Shown: positions 26,250-35,628 of the stretch, one piece after another
How positions within the stretch are numbered: the first letter of the stretch is position 1
How the letters are laid out: each line of letters opens with the position of its first letter
NCBI GenBank assembly: GCA_029269125.1
Contig: JARHXX010000012.1
Location: 44,233-108,232, forward strand
Length of the DNA stretch: 64,000 bases
Direction of reading: 5' to 3'
DNA from: Kiritimatiellaeota bacterium B1221
GTDB lineage: Bacteria > Verrucomicrobiota > Kiritimatiellia > SS1-B-03-39 > UBA6053
Program-made: the position numbers and the translations under genes
Notes under the pieces: generated by a model
The model's database searches: none
What the model was told of the DNA's origin: nothing
The model's input: only the letters and a program-made list of their open reading frames with translations

Positions 26250-28547
26250 ATGATTGACACAACTTTCGACCGATATGGAACCTTTGATGAGCCGCGTGGA
26301 TGTTTTGTTCTCACCCATGAACCTCCCACCAAATGGTGGAACCTGCATTGCACCGCTATCCAGGCGCAGGGCACGGAAATGTATGCGGAGGTCGCACATA
26401 TTAACGACGGTCCCACCTGGGTGAGAGATGCGGACGGCACCACGGTCACTTTGGTTTCGTACGATCAAAAGTATCTCTACATCCGCGACGACAAAAGCCA
26501 TACCGTTTTCTGCCCGGCGGGCATGCCCGCCCCCACCGAAGTGCAAAACCGGATCATCGAATTTCATCGTGAAAAAACCATCATGAAATCAGACTGTATC
26601 GGACTCACCGCCACCCAGCGGGTATTTGTCCCTCAGGAACATCCGCTCGAATGCACCACCCTCACCCTCGAAAATCACAGGGATGAAGCACGGGAAATTT
26701 CCGTGTTTCAATACGCCTTGTTTCAACTCACCGGCAAAGACAAAGAAGGAAATGCGATCGGGAAGGATAACTTTTCTGAAGTCTCCCCCGACATTGGAGG
26801 GGTCTACGTGGTCAACCGCGACACCAACGTACCCACCGACCGGTTTAAAGGTTTTCTGATCACCCTCAATGACTTTTATAATGCGAATGGATATCGCGAT
26901 CACTTCACACGTGCGGATTACTCCGTCAGTGCACCCAAAATTCTGTGGGGTTGGGATTGTGACGGCCAACATGGTTCCGGTCCGGACTGCGCAGGTATTG
27001 TGCAGGTGAAACTCAGGATCCCCGCCCACAGCACCGTCCGGGCGGACTTTGTCCTCGGAGCAACCGGATCCCTTGAAGAAGTGAAACAACTCAGGAAGAC
27101 CCTCTCGCCAGAACTGCTGGACCGCTGGTGCGAAGAGGCCCGTCAAGTGGAGGCCGCCCGGGCTGCAAGCTTTCAGGTGGACGTCGGTCACCCGCTGTAC
27201 AACGGCCTGTTTAATATTTTCCTCAAAAAACAGCTCTACAATTATCTGATCAATAAAAGTGGGTTCCGGGACAATCTCCAAACCGATATGGCCTTGGTGA
27301 TGGTGGACCCTGATGCGGCGGTCTCCAACTTCACCCGCGCATTGGCCAGTCAGTACGCGGATGGCAGCGTTCCGCACAGCTTTCGACCTTTGAATCGGTT
27401 ACAGTATTCTGATAAACCCGCATGGATTCTGCAGGCCCTTCCCGCACTGATAAAAGAAACCGGTGACTTCAGTCTCTTGGAGACCCAAGTCCCCTACTTG
27501 GATAGCGACGAAACCGGGAGCGTCTGGGATCATGCCCTCCGCGCTTTGCGCTATCTGGCCTCCGACACCGGAAGCCATGGACTCTGTGATCAACATCATG
27601 CCGACTGGAACGACGGTCTCGAGGCCACGGCCGAAGCGGGAAACCGCGAAAGTGTGTTTGTAAGTATGCAGCTTTGCCTGGGCGCCCGGGAAATCGCGGA
27701 ACTCGCACGGCGGACCGGCAGAACAAAAGAGGCCGCAGAGGCCGAAGAAATTTACCAGCGCTTTAAACGGCGTTTGAATACGGTCGCCTGGGATGGGGAG
27801 TGGTATTCGAGAACGCTCTGCGGAGACGGCTACATCATCGGCTCAAAAAACTGTCGGTACGGCAAAATCTTTCTAAATCCCCAGTCATGGGCTGTACTCA
27901 GCGGCGTCGCAGAGGGCGAAAAAGCACATGCGGTGATGCAAAAGATCGATACCCTTTTAGAAACGGATATTGGCTATCGGATTTGTGACCCCGCCTACGC
28001 GGAATATGATCCGCGGGTGGGACGTATGTCCAACAGCATGCCCGGTTCGAATGAAAACGGAGGCTGCTATAACCATGCGGCCGGGTTTAAGGGCGTCGCC
28101 GATTGTATGCTGGGCCGGGCAGAACAGGCATGGCGGACCTTCACCAAAGTGACCCCCGACAGTCCCGAAAATCCTCTTTCGAATTCCGGCGTGGAACCTT
28201 TTACGTATGTGAACAGTTACTCTTCCGTTCCCCAAACCTATGGGAAAAGCGGAAATGGCTGGCGGACCGGAACCAGCGGCTGGTTTTGTCAGCTGCTCAT
28301 TGAACATATTCTGGGCGCACGGCGGCATTATGACGGACTGGAAATCGATCCCTGTTTGCCCGCCAGCCTTCGTGAAGCAAAAGTCAGCCGGACCTTTCGG
28401 GGCACCCTGTACCATATTCACATTCAAAACCGGGAAGGGGGCGGAAAAGGTGAATGGCAAATACGGGTCAATGGTTCTCTTCATAACGGATCTGTGCTAC
28501 AGGTAAGCGGGCAAAATTCATGTCACGTCGAAGTGACCCCCACATAA
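26250..28547 (+). CDS. GH94 phosphorylase, cellobiose/cellobionate phosphorylase-like
   Basis: 765 aa from ATG 26250 (MIDTTFDRYG). Earlier in-frame starts (TTG 26121, ATG 26199) were rejected because the family normally begins just before a YGxFD segment and a probable regulatory site covers 26199. The N-terminal beta-sandwich is followed by an (alpha/alpha)6 barrel. The GH94 catalytic Asp is in ADWNDGL (D455). The NSMPGSNENGG and RTGTSGWF segments are typical of the phosphate and subsite region. These enzymes phosphorolyse beta-glucosides such as cellobiose to alpha-glucose 1-phosphate in the cytoplasm. There is no signal peptide. Acceptor specificity cannot be read. With the GH130 enzyme it gives the locus two energy-saving phosphorolytic steps. 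Confidence 0.9.
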   Translation: MIDTTFDRYGTFDEPRGCFVLTHEPPTKWWNLHCTAIQAQGTEMYAEVAHINDGPTWVRDADGTTVTLVSYDQKYLYIRDDKSHTVFCPAGMPAPTEVQNRIIEFHREKTIMKSDCIGLTATQRVFVPQEHPLECTTLTLENHRDEAREISVFQYALFQLTGKDKEGNAIGKDNFSEVSPDIGGVYVVNRDTNVPTDRFKGFLITLNDFYNANGYRDHFTRADYSVSAPKILWGWDCDGQHGSGPDCAGIVQVKLRIPAHSTVRADFVLGATGSLEEVKQLRKTLSPELLDRWCEEARQVEAARAASFQVDVGHPLYNGLFNIFLKKQLYNYLINKSGFRDNLQTDMALVMVDPDAAVSNFTRALASQYADGSVPHSFRPLNRLQYSDKPAWILQALPALIKETGDFSLLETQVPYLDSDETGSVWDHALRALRYLASDTGSHGLCDQHHADWNDGLEATAEAGNRESVFVSMQLCLGAREIAELARRTGRTKEAAEAEEIYQRFKRRLNTVAWDGEWYSRTLCGDGYIIGSKNCRYGKIFLNPQSWAVLSGVAEGEKAHAVMQKIDTLLETDIGYRICDPAYAEYDPRVGRMSNSMPGSNENGGCYNHAAGFKGVADCMLGRAEQAWRTFTKVTPDSPENPLSNSGVEPFTYVNSYSSVPQTYGKSGNGWRTGTSGWFCQLLIEHILGARRHYDGLEIDPCLPASLREAKVSRTFRGTLYHIHIQNREGGGKGEWQIRVNGSLHNGSVLQVSGQNSCHVEVTPT

Positions 28548-28548
28548 T

Positions 28549-28560
28549 GCAACAAGATGC
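28549..28560 (+). promoter_or_regulatory. Locus motif upstream of the prepilin-like giant gene
   Basis: GCAACAAGATGC matches GCAACAANRTGC, lying 48 bp before ATG 28608, the same distance as the copy before GH94. Confidence 0.5.
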
Positions 28561-28607
28561 ACCATCAAATATTTAAGCTTTCAGTTTGCATGGGGTATGA
28601 TCTGATT

Positions 28608-31600
28608 ATGAAAAAGAATTTAAAACATTCCAAACAGGGTTCCGCCCTTCTGCTCACCCTGTTAATCGTTTCACTTTTATTAGTCATCGTTCTCAGTTTT
28701 ACCGTATTTGTACGCCTCCAACTGCGCGAAGTGACCAATTCGCACCAACGGACCATTGCCAGACAAAATGCAAAGATCGGGTTGGATCTGGCCATTGCCC
28801 AACTACAAAAATACACCGGTGCAGATCAACGGATTACCGCCCCGGCCACTACCGTTTACCCGCAAAAGGATGTCACCAGGGGAGACGGTCCGCTCTACGA
28901 CGACTCAACCACCGGATACCGCTCATTTGCCCAGGTCAGTACCCAACGCAGTTATTTGGACAAGGTTGCAACCTATCTGGTTCCCAGTGAACGGGTGGAT
29001 TGGGAACAGGCCATGCGCAATTGGTGGAACGGCAGTGGATCTTCCCGCAATCCCCATTGGGTCGCAGCCTTTGACAGCTCTTTGCGGGTGGACCGCGCCA
29101 GCAACCCAAATGGAACGCCGGTCGACATCACCCCGGCCCTGAGTTATGAAGAAGGAGGAGATCCCGTCTATGGAGAACCCAAACGGGATCAGCTTCCGGT
29201 CTGGCTGGTAAGCGGAAATGATCAGTACAATATCGATCCCCGGAACGATACCAGCTATCCCTCCGGTTATCTAACCCCTGAAATCTCTCTGGTGGACAAC
29301 CCCGAAGCGGTTGAGCTGGTGGGCACAGGCTCCGCCGCGTCTGCAGCAACCTCGGTTGATGGTTTAGACGGCACCGTGCGGGCCCTGAAACAGGATATAA
29401 CCGGAAATCAGGGGGCGGTCGGCAGTTATGCCTACTGGGTTGGCGATGAAAGCCTCAAAGCAAACTTCAGCCTTCGGGATCCCTACACCTCCGCATCTCC
29501 CGGTTCCGTGGAATACCGCAACCGCCTGCAAGTCCCCCAACGCTTGGGATGGGAGCGCATTCAGGGGCTCGCCGGCTCCACCATCGATCCCAACAATCCT
29601 TTGCTCGAACGTCTCTCGTCCACCCAACAAATCCCCCTCGCCATTCCGGATACCCGGCCCGCCCTGCGAAACGCCTTTCATCACCTCACCTCCTACTCCC
29701 AAAGCCTGTTCACCAACACCGCGCTGGGAGGGCTGAAAAAAGATTTAACCCGTTATTTGGATGATGGGGACGGCCTGTCGGACAATGATCCCATTCCCGA
29801 TGCCTCTTTATATGATCCTCAAGATCCCCGCTTTAAAGCCTGGAATGGAAGTAACCATGGATTTCCCAGTGATGCGGATGTGGAGGGGCTCCCCACTTGG
29901 GGACAGGTACGGACCTGGTATCAAAATACAGGAAATGCGGGAGGTGCCGTCACCCCCAATGCGGATACGGCTCCCATCCTCACCTATGTGAAACTTCATA
30001 ATGGCATTAGTTACGATCCGGGCACCCAAACCCTGCGATGGCACTGGGTCCCTGCACTGGTTCTCTGGAATCCTTACGAAGTCTCTCTGGCCTCCGCTTC
30101 CTACGAAGTGGAAATTCATACCTCTCCCAACTTCTGGAAATTTAACCTGGCCAACATCTCTCCCTCCTTAAGTGAACTCCAAAATGATGCGGATGCCGAG
30201 TGGGACATGCGACTCGTCGGCCCCGAAATTTCTCCCGGCGTCCGACAAAATGTGCGTTCATTCCGCTCTCCCCAAACCAACCCGGAAGTCGGGGGAAATT
30301 ACTGGCCGCAAATCACCCATACCAACCCCCTTTACGAAGGAGGGAATTATGGCAGCGGTACCGGACAAAGCAGCCTGCCGGATGCCTATAACATCGGCCG
30401 ATTAGGGCCTTTCACCTACGATCAGGATTTTGGTGACGGCACCACCGACGGGTTTGGGCGTTTATATTATAATCTCCGTCACACCACCGAGATGGACGGG
30501 CATGTGCGTAACCCCGATAAGGGAGGCAATTCCCCCTCTACCGCAGCCTCGGATCCGTCAAAGTTCAAAGATGAGGGAGGTATGCACGGATCCGGCAGCG
30601 ATGCCGACGCGGGTAAAAGATGGTTGGAGGGCATGCGGGTCGCCCCCATGCACCCCACCGGGGACAGTGATAACTTCCCCCCTTTTGATACCCCGCTCCG
30701 TTTTAAAATCACCAGCGGATTCTCTCCCGGGGAAAGTCGAATCTTTTCCTTATCCACACCAGTGGACTGGGACCCCAACCTTGGTATACCCGTTCAACTC
30801 CAGGCAGGCTTCGAAAGCGATTTCCCCGGTTCTGTCCACTTCCCGGTTTACGAAGTCGTCAACGGCCCCTCCAGTGCGAGCGGGCTCCGATTCTATGCAG
30901 AAAACCTGAGCTCTTCCCGTATTGCCCCCATGGTGAAACTGAAATTGAATGGAGACCTCATCATGCAAAGTGAGTCCTTTGCCGGAGACAACGCCATCAA
31001 TGGACAAGCTTTGGTCAGCAAAAATCTCATTGCCTATGGCACGTGGTACAACGGTGATGCCGATGGGGACGGGGTGAAAAATGGACTGGAGGACGTCCCC
31101 GCCTTTCTGGAAGAGTGGCGGATTGTTTATGACACAGACGACTTTCACGACCATATCCAACCCTACGTGCAGGATACCGGAGATAAACGTTCGGCGATCT
31201 GGGACTGGGGAGAGCATTACCTCACTCCCTTCACCGCCAATGGCGGCGGATCCGCATCCGATATCCATAAACACACCCCCATGTTCTCCCGCTTCAATGC
31301 CTTTGCCAAGGAAATGAACCGGCATCCCCTTCTCGATCAAATCCGGGACCGCTATGGCTCAAATAATATTAATGGGTCCGGAAATGTGGAAGGCCTTTCC
31401 CAGATTGACCTGTATGCAACCTTTTCCAAAGGTGCCACCCCCCAGTGGGATAACAATCAATATACCGGTCAAAACGGATTCAGCATGATCACCTATCGGG
31501 AGCGAGCCGGAGACGACTATCAAGCCCTGGTTGAGCTCCCGGTCCTGCTCACCCGCCGCCCGCTCTCCAACCTCCTCTCGCTGGGACAACTCCAACAAAT

Positions 31601-33077
31601 CAACCTCTCCCCCTATTCCTGGCAACCCGCCAAACCCATCGGAAACAGTTGGGCGGGCGTGTACAATGACCGGGAGGCCATCGCCGGCATTCATTCCCGC
31701 ATCCCCGGAATCAAAAATTCCTGGGCCCTGGGGACGGTGCCCCGCGTTCCACAAAAAATTCCCAATTCGATGGCATTCAGCTTCACGGGCAAAAATAAAT
31801 CCAACCAGCCCAACGGCGTCGTGGAGGTGCCCGCGAACAGTATGCTGGATATGTCTTTCGTGCTGAATGAAAATATTTGGGACCGGTTCTTTCTCTCCAC
31901 CCTGCCATCCAGCCCCAACCTCACGGATCCCCTCGCGAACAGTCGGCACCGGTATGCGGAATCCGCCTACAGTCACCTTCCGGAACTCAGCGGTTTTGAC
32001 ACTGCCGCGGCCCATCTCAGAAACCATGGCGCATTGAATGTAAACTCCACTTCAGTGGAGGCTTGGAAAGCTTTGCTTACCGCCTTTCGCGATTTGAGTT
32101 TGGGAGACAACCCCGCAGATACCGTACCGGTCACCCGTACCCTCGATCCCATCGGGGATGCCATCGAATTCACCCTCTCCGGCATCGATGACGATGACAT
32201 TGGCGCGAGCAGCAACGAACGGGATTACTCGCAATTGTTCAATGGCTTTCGTTATCTGGACGACGAAATGATTGAAGTTTTGGCCGAACGCATTGTGGAT
32301 GAGATCCGCCTCCGGGGCCCCTTTTATTCCATGTCCGATTTTGTCAACCGCCGCCTGAATGCCCCCGAAGGTTCCGGTCAATCCGGTTCAGACTGGGTGG
32401 ATGCCCGAACCGACGGATGGTCTTCCCTCAGCTCCCACGAAGGCTCTAACATTTATACCGACTTTATCGACCCCACCTACGATCCCTTTGTGGGCCTCCA
32501 CGGACTCAGCGGCCCTCTCCAACGGGCCATCGATCTCTCCGGTATTAACGGCGGGGTCAACCACCCCGACTTTGGGGACGATGGTGCAGGATCCGGTAAC
32601 GATGATGACCGGGTGTTCACCCCCCGTATTCGCAATAGCCTCAACGGTCCGGTTGATGAACAAAGCAGTTCACAGGATTTCAGAAGTTCCGGCATTGGCA
32701 AAAGCTCAAATACCCGGTCAAAACACACCATAGAACCGACCAAGCGGAGTCATGTGGATACCGAACATCTGGCGGGCGCACCCGCGGGCGAAGCCGGTAT
32801 GCTGTTTCAGGGGATGCCGGGATTCATCACCCAGGCGGATTTGCTCACCATGCTGGGGCCCGCCCTCACTCCCCGTGGTGACACCTTCCTGATCCGTGCC
32901 TACGGCGAATCGGACAGCAACGACAGCGCCAACGCCCGCGTCTGGCTCGAAGCGGTGGTGCAACGGATCACGGAACCCGTCCATGCCTCCTCCTCCGATC
33001 CGTATCGGCCTGAGAGTAAATTTGGACGCCGCTATAAAATCGTCAGCATGCGCTGGCTCACCCCCGACGAGATTTAA
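28608..33077 (+). CDS. Giant prepilin-like protein, Verru_Chthon cassette protein A-like
   Basis: 1489 aa from ATG 28608; an upstream ATG at 28557 is ignored because it would bury the leader. The N-terminus is a type IV prepilin-like leader, KQGSALLLTLLIVSLLLVIV, followed by an amphipathic helix. It resembles PilX/GspK-type minor pseudopilins and the very long cassette protein A known from Verrucomicrobia. The remainder is a long extracytoplasmic region, beta-rich, with many Asn, Asp and Pro and a helical stretch near 1225-1260. It probably sits in the inner membrane and takes part in a pilus- or secretion-like assembly. The other expected cassette members (B-D) are not adjacent; instead a small secreted protein and SGNH hydrolases follow. 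Assignment is by resemblance. Confidence 0.7.
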   Translation: MKKNLKHSKQGSALLLTLLIVSLLLVIVLSFTVFVRLQLREVTNSHQRTIARQNAKIGLDLAIAQLQKYTGADQRITAPATTVYPQKDVTRGDGPLYDDSTTGYRSFAQVSTQRSYLDKVATYLVPSERVDWEQAMRNWWNGSGSSRNPHWVAAFDSSLRVDRASNPNGTPVDITPALSYEEGGDPVYGEPKRDQLPVWLVSGNDQYNIDPRNDTSYPSGYLTPEISLVDNPEAVELVGTGSAASAATSVDGLDGTVRALKQDITGNQGAVGSYAYWVGDESLKANFSLRDPYTSASPGSVEYRNRLQVPQRLGWERIQGLAGSTIDPNNPLLERLSSTQQIPLAIPDTRPALRNAFHHLTSYSQSLFTNTALGGLKKDLTRYLDDGDGLSDNDPIPDASLYDPQDPRFKAWNGSNHGFPSDADVEGLPTWGQVRTWYQNTGNAGGAVTPNADTAPILTYVKLHNGISYDPGTQTLRWHWVPALVLWNPYEVSLASASYEVEIHTSPNFWKFNLANISPSLSELQNDADAEWDMRLVGPEISPGVRQNVRSFRSPQTNPEVGGNYWPQITHTNPLYEGGNYGSGTGQSSLPDAYNIGRLGPFTYDQDFGDGTTDGFGRLYYNLRHTTEMDGHVRNPDKGGNSPSTAASDPSKFKDEGGMHGSGSDADAGKRWLEGMRVAPMHPTGDSDNFPPFDTPLRFKITSGFSPGESRIFSLSTPVDWDPNLGIPVQLQAGFESDFPGSVHFPVYEVVNGPSSASGLRFYAENLSSSRIAPMVKLKLNGDLIMQSESFAGDNAINGQALVSKNLIAYGTWYNGDADGDGVKNGLEDVPAFLEEWRIVYDTDDFHDHIQPYVQDTGDKRSAIWDWGEHYLTPFTANGGGSASDIHKHTPMFSRFNAFAKEMNRHPLLDQIRDRYGSNNINGSGNVEGLSQIDLYATFSKGATPQWDNNQYTGQNGFSMITYRERAGDDYQALVELPVLLTRRPLSNLLSLGQLQQINLSPYSWQPAKPIGNSWAGVYNDREAIAGIHSRIPGIKNSWALGTVPRVPQKIPNSMAFSFTGKNKSNQPNGVVEVPANSMLDMSFVLNENIWDRFFLSTLPSSPNLTDPLANSRHRYAESAYSHLPELSGFDTAAAHLRNHGALNVNSTSVEAWKALLTAFRDLSLGDNPADTVPVTRTLDPIGDAIEFTLSGIDDDDIGASSNERDYSQLFNGFRYLDDEMIEVLAERIVDEIRLRGPFYSMSDFVNRRLNAPEGSGQSGSDWVDARTDGWSSLSSHEGSNIYTDFIDPTYDPFVGLHGLSGPLQRAIDLSGINGGVNHPDFGDDGAGSGNDDDRVFTPRIRNSLNGPVDEQSSSQDFRSSGIGKSSNTRSKHTIEPTKRSHVDTEHLAGAPAGEAGMLFQGMPGFITQADLLTMLGPALTPRGDTFLIRAYGESDSNDSANARVWLEAVVQRITEPVHASSSDPYRPESKFGRRYKIVSMRWLTPDEI

Positions 33078-33081
33078 AAAC

Positions 33082-33861
33082 ATGCGCTTCCGCTTTTTCA
33101 CCGTTATTTTTGTATGCCTCTCCACCACCCTACAGGCTCAAACCCGCCCGGCCCCTCCTCCGATACCCCGTTTCACCCTCAGAGCCTGTGCCCTGGGATT
33201 CACAAACCTGCCTGAACTGTACTGGCTGGACCTGCAGGTCGATGCCTACGGAACCGAAACCCGGGAATATCAGCCATTACAAATTGAGGAGGGACTTCGG
33301 GGTGCCGCCGCGGAAATCCCTTTGCGTCCCCCCCTCAACCTGTACCGGAAAGTGGTCAGCCAGGAGGGAGAGATCCGAATGGAACCGGCGGTCAAAATCC
33401 CCCCCCCCCGGCAAGACGGACAGCTTCTCTTCCTGATGTATATCACCCCTGAAAAAGAGCGGGCGATGTTGTTTATAAATGAAAGTGCCGAAGACCACCC
33501 GCCCCGGAATGTGCGGGTTATCAATCTCAGCAACCAGCATATGGCCGTATCCATCGGAGGAAAACCGGTGGCCATCTCCGCAGGTCAAAACCGGAATTTG
33601 GGTGTTCCGCATTTCAGCTCGCCCGGCAAATTCACGTTCACCTATGGAATTCCTAAAGAAAACGGCGCCTGGACCTCTCCCCAAAAAAACCTCCGCTTCC
33701 GCAATGAACGGGATCGCCTCCTTGTGCTCTATACGCTACTACCCAAATATGAAGACCCAACCGGAGAAGGAAAAAGATCCCGTTTAATTTTGGCTCCCAC
33801 CGCTTACCGCCTCTATGACCGGGTCCCGGAAACCCGCACTGCAAAACCTGATGCTGAATAA
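33082..33861 (+). CDS. Small secreted protein of unknown function
   Basis: 259 aa from ATG 33082, 4 bp after the giant prepilin-like gene. The upstream in-frame extension to 32896 overlaps that gene and is rejected. A signal peptide (FFTVIFVCLSTTLQAQ) is followed by a Pro-rich linker and a beta-rich body with RNVRVINLSNQHMAVSIGG, resembling a compact beta-sandwich. No catalytic residues are recognised. Tight spacing on both sides (4 bp before; the next ATG 2 bases after its stop) shows it belongs to one operon with the prepilin-like and SGNH genes. Similar small beta proteins accompany the long cassette protein in other Verrucomicrobia, but I cannot confirm homology here. Confidence 0.7.
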   Translation: MRFRFFTVIFVCLSTTLQAQTRPAPPPIPRFTLRACALGFTNLPELYWLDLQVDAYGTETREYQPLQIEEGLRGAAAEIPLRPPLNLYRKVVSQEGEIRMEPAVKIPPPRQDGQLLFLMYITPEKERAMLFINESAEDHPPRNVRVINLSNQHMAVSIGGKPVAISAGQNRNLGVPHFSSPGKFTFTYGIPKENGAWTSPQKNLRFRNERDRLLVLYTLLPKYEDPTGEGKRSRLILAPTAYRLYDRVPETRTAKPDAE

Positions 33862-33862
33862 C

Positions 33863-34870
33863 ATGAGCGAAAACATCCAATACCACAATGCCGCCCCACT
33901 TGAAATTTCCGGACGGGCTTTCGAAAACACCGCCACCCCCTTTCAAAGACTTCCCGAGGCTGCCGCTGCGGTCGTACCGGAGAAGGTACAGCATCTCTCG
34001 GAAATGTCGGCAGGACTGTATATCGATTTCTGCACCGACAGCACTGAGATCTGGGCCCGCTTGGAATTGTTGCCGAACCCGGATCAGGAACATGTGGGTT
34101 TCCCCCATTCAGTGGATCTTTACACCCACGACCGGGAACGGTGGCAGTGGACGGGCATCTTACGAGAAATGAAACGTCCGCTTACCGAAGGACGCTTGGT
34201 GGCCGGCCTCTCGGAACAAGAGAAAAACTTCCGGCTCTACCTCCCACACGCAGGGAAAATTAAGCAACTGGAAATCGGCATCATTGAGGGCGCTTGCTTT
34301 TATCAGCAAAAAGCAGATCCACGCTTACCGGTGGTTTGTTATGGCACTTCCATTGTACATGGCTTCTCGGCCAGTCGCCCCGGAATGACCATGCCCGCCC
34401 AACTGGGACGTCGGCTGAATACCCCCGTGGTAAACCTCGGCATTGCCGGCAATGCGAGAATGGATCCTGAACTCATCCCCTTTATGAAACAGATTGAGGC
34501 TTCGGTTCTCACCGTCGACTGCCTGCCAAACATGTCTCCGGACCTGGTCAAAGAACGAACAATCCCCTTCATCACCGCAATCAGAGAAAGCCATCCGGAA
34601 CGCCCCATCGTGCTGGTCGAAAATATTGTCTATCAGGCGACCCACGGACTGAGCGACAAAAGAGGCGGTTGGGGTCCTAAAAATGATGAACTGAAAAAGC
34701 AGTTTGCCACCTTGATAAGCGCCGGCATGCCCCATCTGTATTATTTAAACGGTGAAGGACTTTTAGGGACGGATGGAGAAGCGACCGTTGACGGCACTCA
34801 CCCCAGTGATCTGGGCATGATGCGGCTCACCACTGCATACGAAAGTGTGCTGCGCCCCCTCCTGGCATAA
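33863..34870 (+). CDS. SGNH/GDSL hydrolase with N-terminal beta domain
   Basis: 335 aa from ATG 33863, 2 bases after the preceding stop. Residues about 1-145 form a beta-sandwich of the type found before SGNH domains (DLYTHDRERWQWTG). The hydrolase domain has YGTSIVHGF (nucleophile Ser in a G-T-S variant of GDS), NLGIAGNARMD (block II), DCLPNMSPD (block III Asn) and VDGTHPSD (catalytic Asp-His). Such enzymes are esterases, often removing acetyl groups from polysaccharides. There is no signal peptide. It is co-transcribed with the prepilin-like gene and the small secreted gene. Its presence beside a second SGNH hydrolase suggests work on a modified glycan; substrate unknown. Confidence 0.86.
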   Translation: MSENIQYHNAAPLEISGRAFENTATPFQRLPEAAAAVVPEKVQHLSEMSAGLYIDFCTDSTEIWARLELLPNPDQEHVGFPHSVDLYTHDRERWQWTGILREMKRPLTEGRLVAGLSEQEKNFRLYLPHAGKIKQLEIGIIEGACFYQQKADPRLPVVCYGTSIVHGFSASRPGMTMPAQLGRRLNTPVVNLGIAGNARMDPELIPFMKQIEASVLTVDCLPNMSPDLVKERTIPFITAIRESHPERPIVLVENIVYQATHGLSDKRGGWGPKNDELKKQFATLISAGMPHLYYLNGEGLLGTDGEATVDGTHPSDLGMMRLTTAYESVLRPLLA

Positions 34871-34948
34871 CCCCTTGGCCGCACCTTCAGTATGATCTGC
34901 GGCAGCTATCGCGGGCCCCAGACTTTTCAACACCTATCACCCAAACCC

Positions 34949-35611
34949 ATGATTCAGTTACAGCCCGGTCAAACCCTCGTATTTGATGGAGACAGTCTCA
35001 CGGCCCTCCGCAGCGCTCCCACCCTTGACCAGTGGCCCTGGCTCCGCATCACCAATAACCATCGTTCCTGGGCCGATGTGTTTTCAGAATTACTCTTCGC
35101 CTGGCGGCCGGACCTCCAACTCAAATACCGCACAGCCGCCGTCGGTGGATCCACCAGTTTGGATCTTGAAGAACGATTTGAAAGCACCATCGCCGTCTTA
35201 AAACCTGATTGGATCTTTATGACCCTGGCCTCAAACGATGCGAGCCGTCAAATTGATCCCGCCACTTTCGAAGGTATTCTCCGCACCTACGCCACCCGAG
35301 TAAATGAGTGGGGAGGCCAAGTGGTCTTCCTACACAACCTACTGGCCTGCATCGGCGCTTCAGCACAAAATCAAACCAAAGAATCTCTGCGGAAACCCTA
35401 CTACGATATCGAAGCCCGTTTGGCGGCAGAACTTCATAATGTTCAACTCATCGACATCGGCACCCCCCTCAAAGAGAAAGCGGCACAGCATTATGCACAA
35501 TACGAAGGACATTCGGTATACAGTGACGGCACCCACCTCAGCCATCTCGGTGCCATGATTGTGGCCGGTGAAGTCCTCAAAGCCTGCGGGATTCTTCAAT
35601 CACCTGAATAG
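34949..35611 (+). CDS. SGNH/GDSL hydrolase (GDSL esterase)
   Basis: 220 aa from ATG 34949; the in-frame ATG at 34892 adds residues that do not fit the family. It is a minimal SGNH fold: VFDGDSLTALR (Ser nucleophile), GGST (block II), TLASNDASRQ (block III Asn) and SDGTHLSHLG (Asp-His). Members include lysophospholipases, arylesterases and rhamnogalacturonan acetylesterases; no signal peptide, so probably cytosolic. It follows the first SGNH gene after 78 bp in the same direction and converges on the MFS gene with a 17-bp gap. It is much shorter than its neighbour, which has an added N-terminal domain, so the two are not a recent duplication. Confidence 0.88.
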   Translation: MIQLQPGQTLVFDGDSLTALRSAPTLDQWPWLRITNNHRSWADVFSELLFAWRPDLQLKYRTAAVGGSTSLDLEERFESTIAVLKPDWIFMTLASNDASRQIDPATFEGILRTYATRVNEWGGQVVFLHNLLACIGASAQNQTKESLRKPYYDIEARLAAELHNVQLIDIGTPLKEKAAQHYAQYEGHSVYSDGTHLSHLGAMIVAGEVLKACGILQSPE

Positions 35612-35628
35612 CCCTGCGCGGGTTCACT

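Noticed and set aside
26191..28560. Idea that the 12-bp motif marks leader-peptide starts, since it contains ATG or GTG
   Set aside because: The ATG/GTG triplets are in different frames relative to the genes and open no consistent short peptide; a protein-binding site is simpler.
32896..33081. Upstream extension of the small secreted gene
   Set aside because: It overlaps the end of the giant gene in another frame, and the signal peptide starts exactly at 33082.
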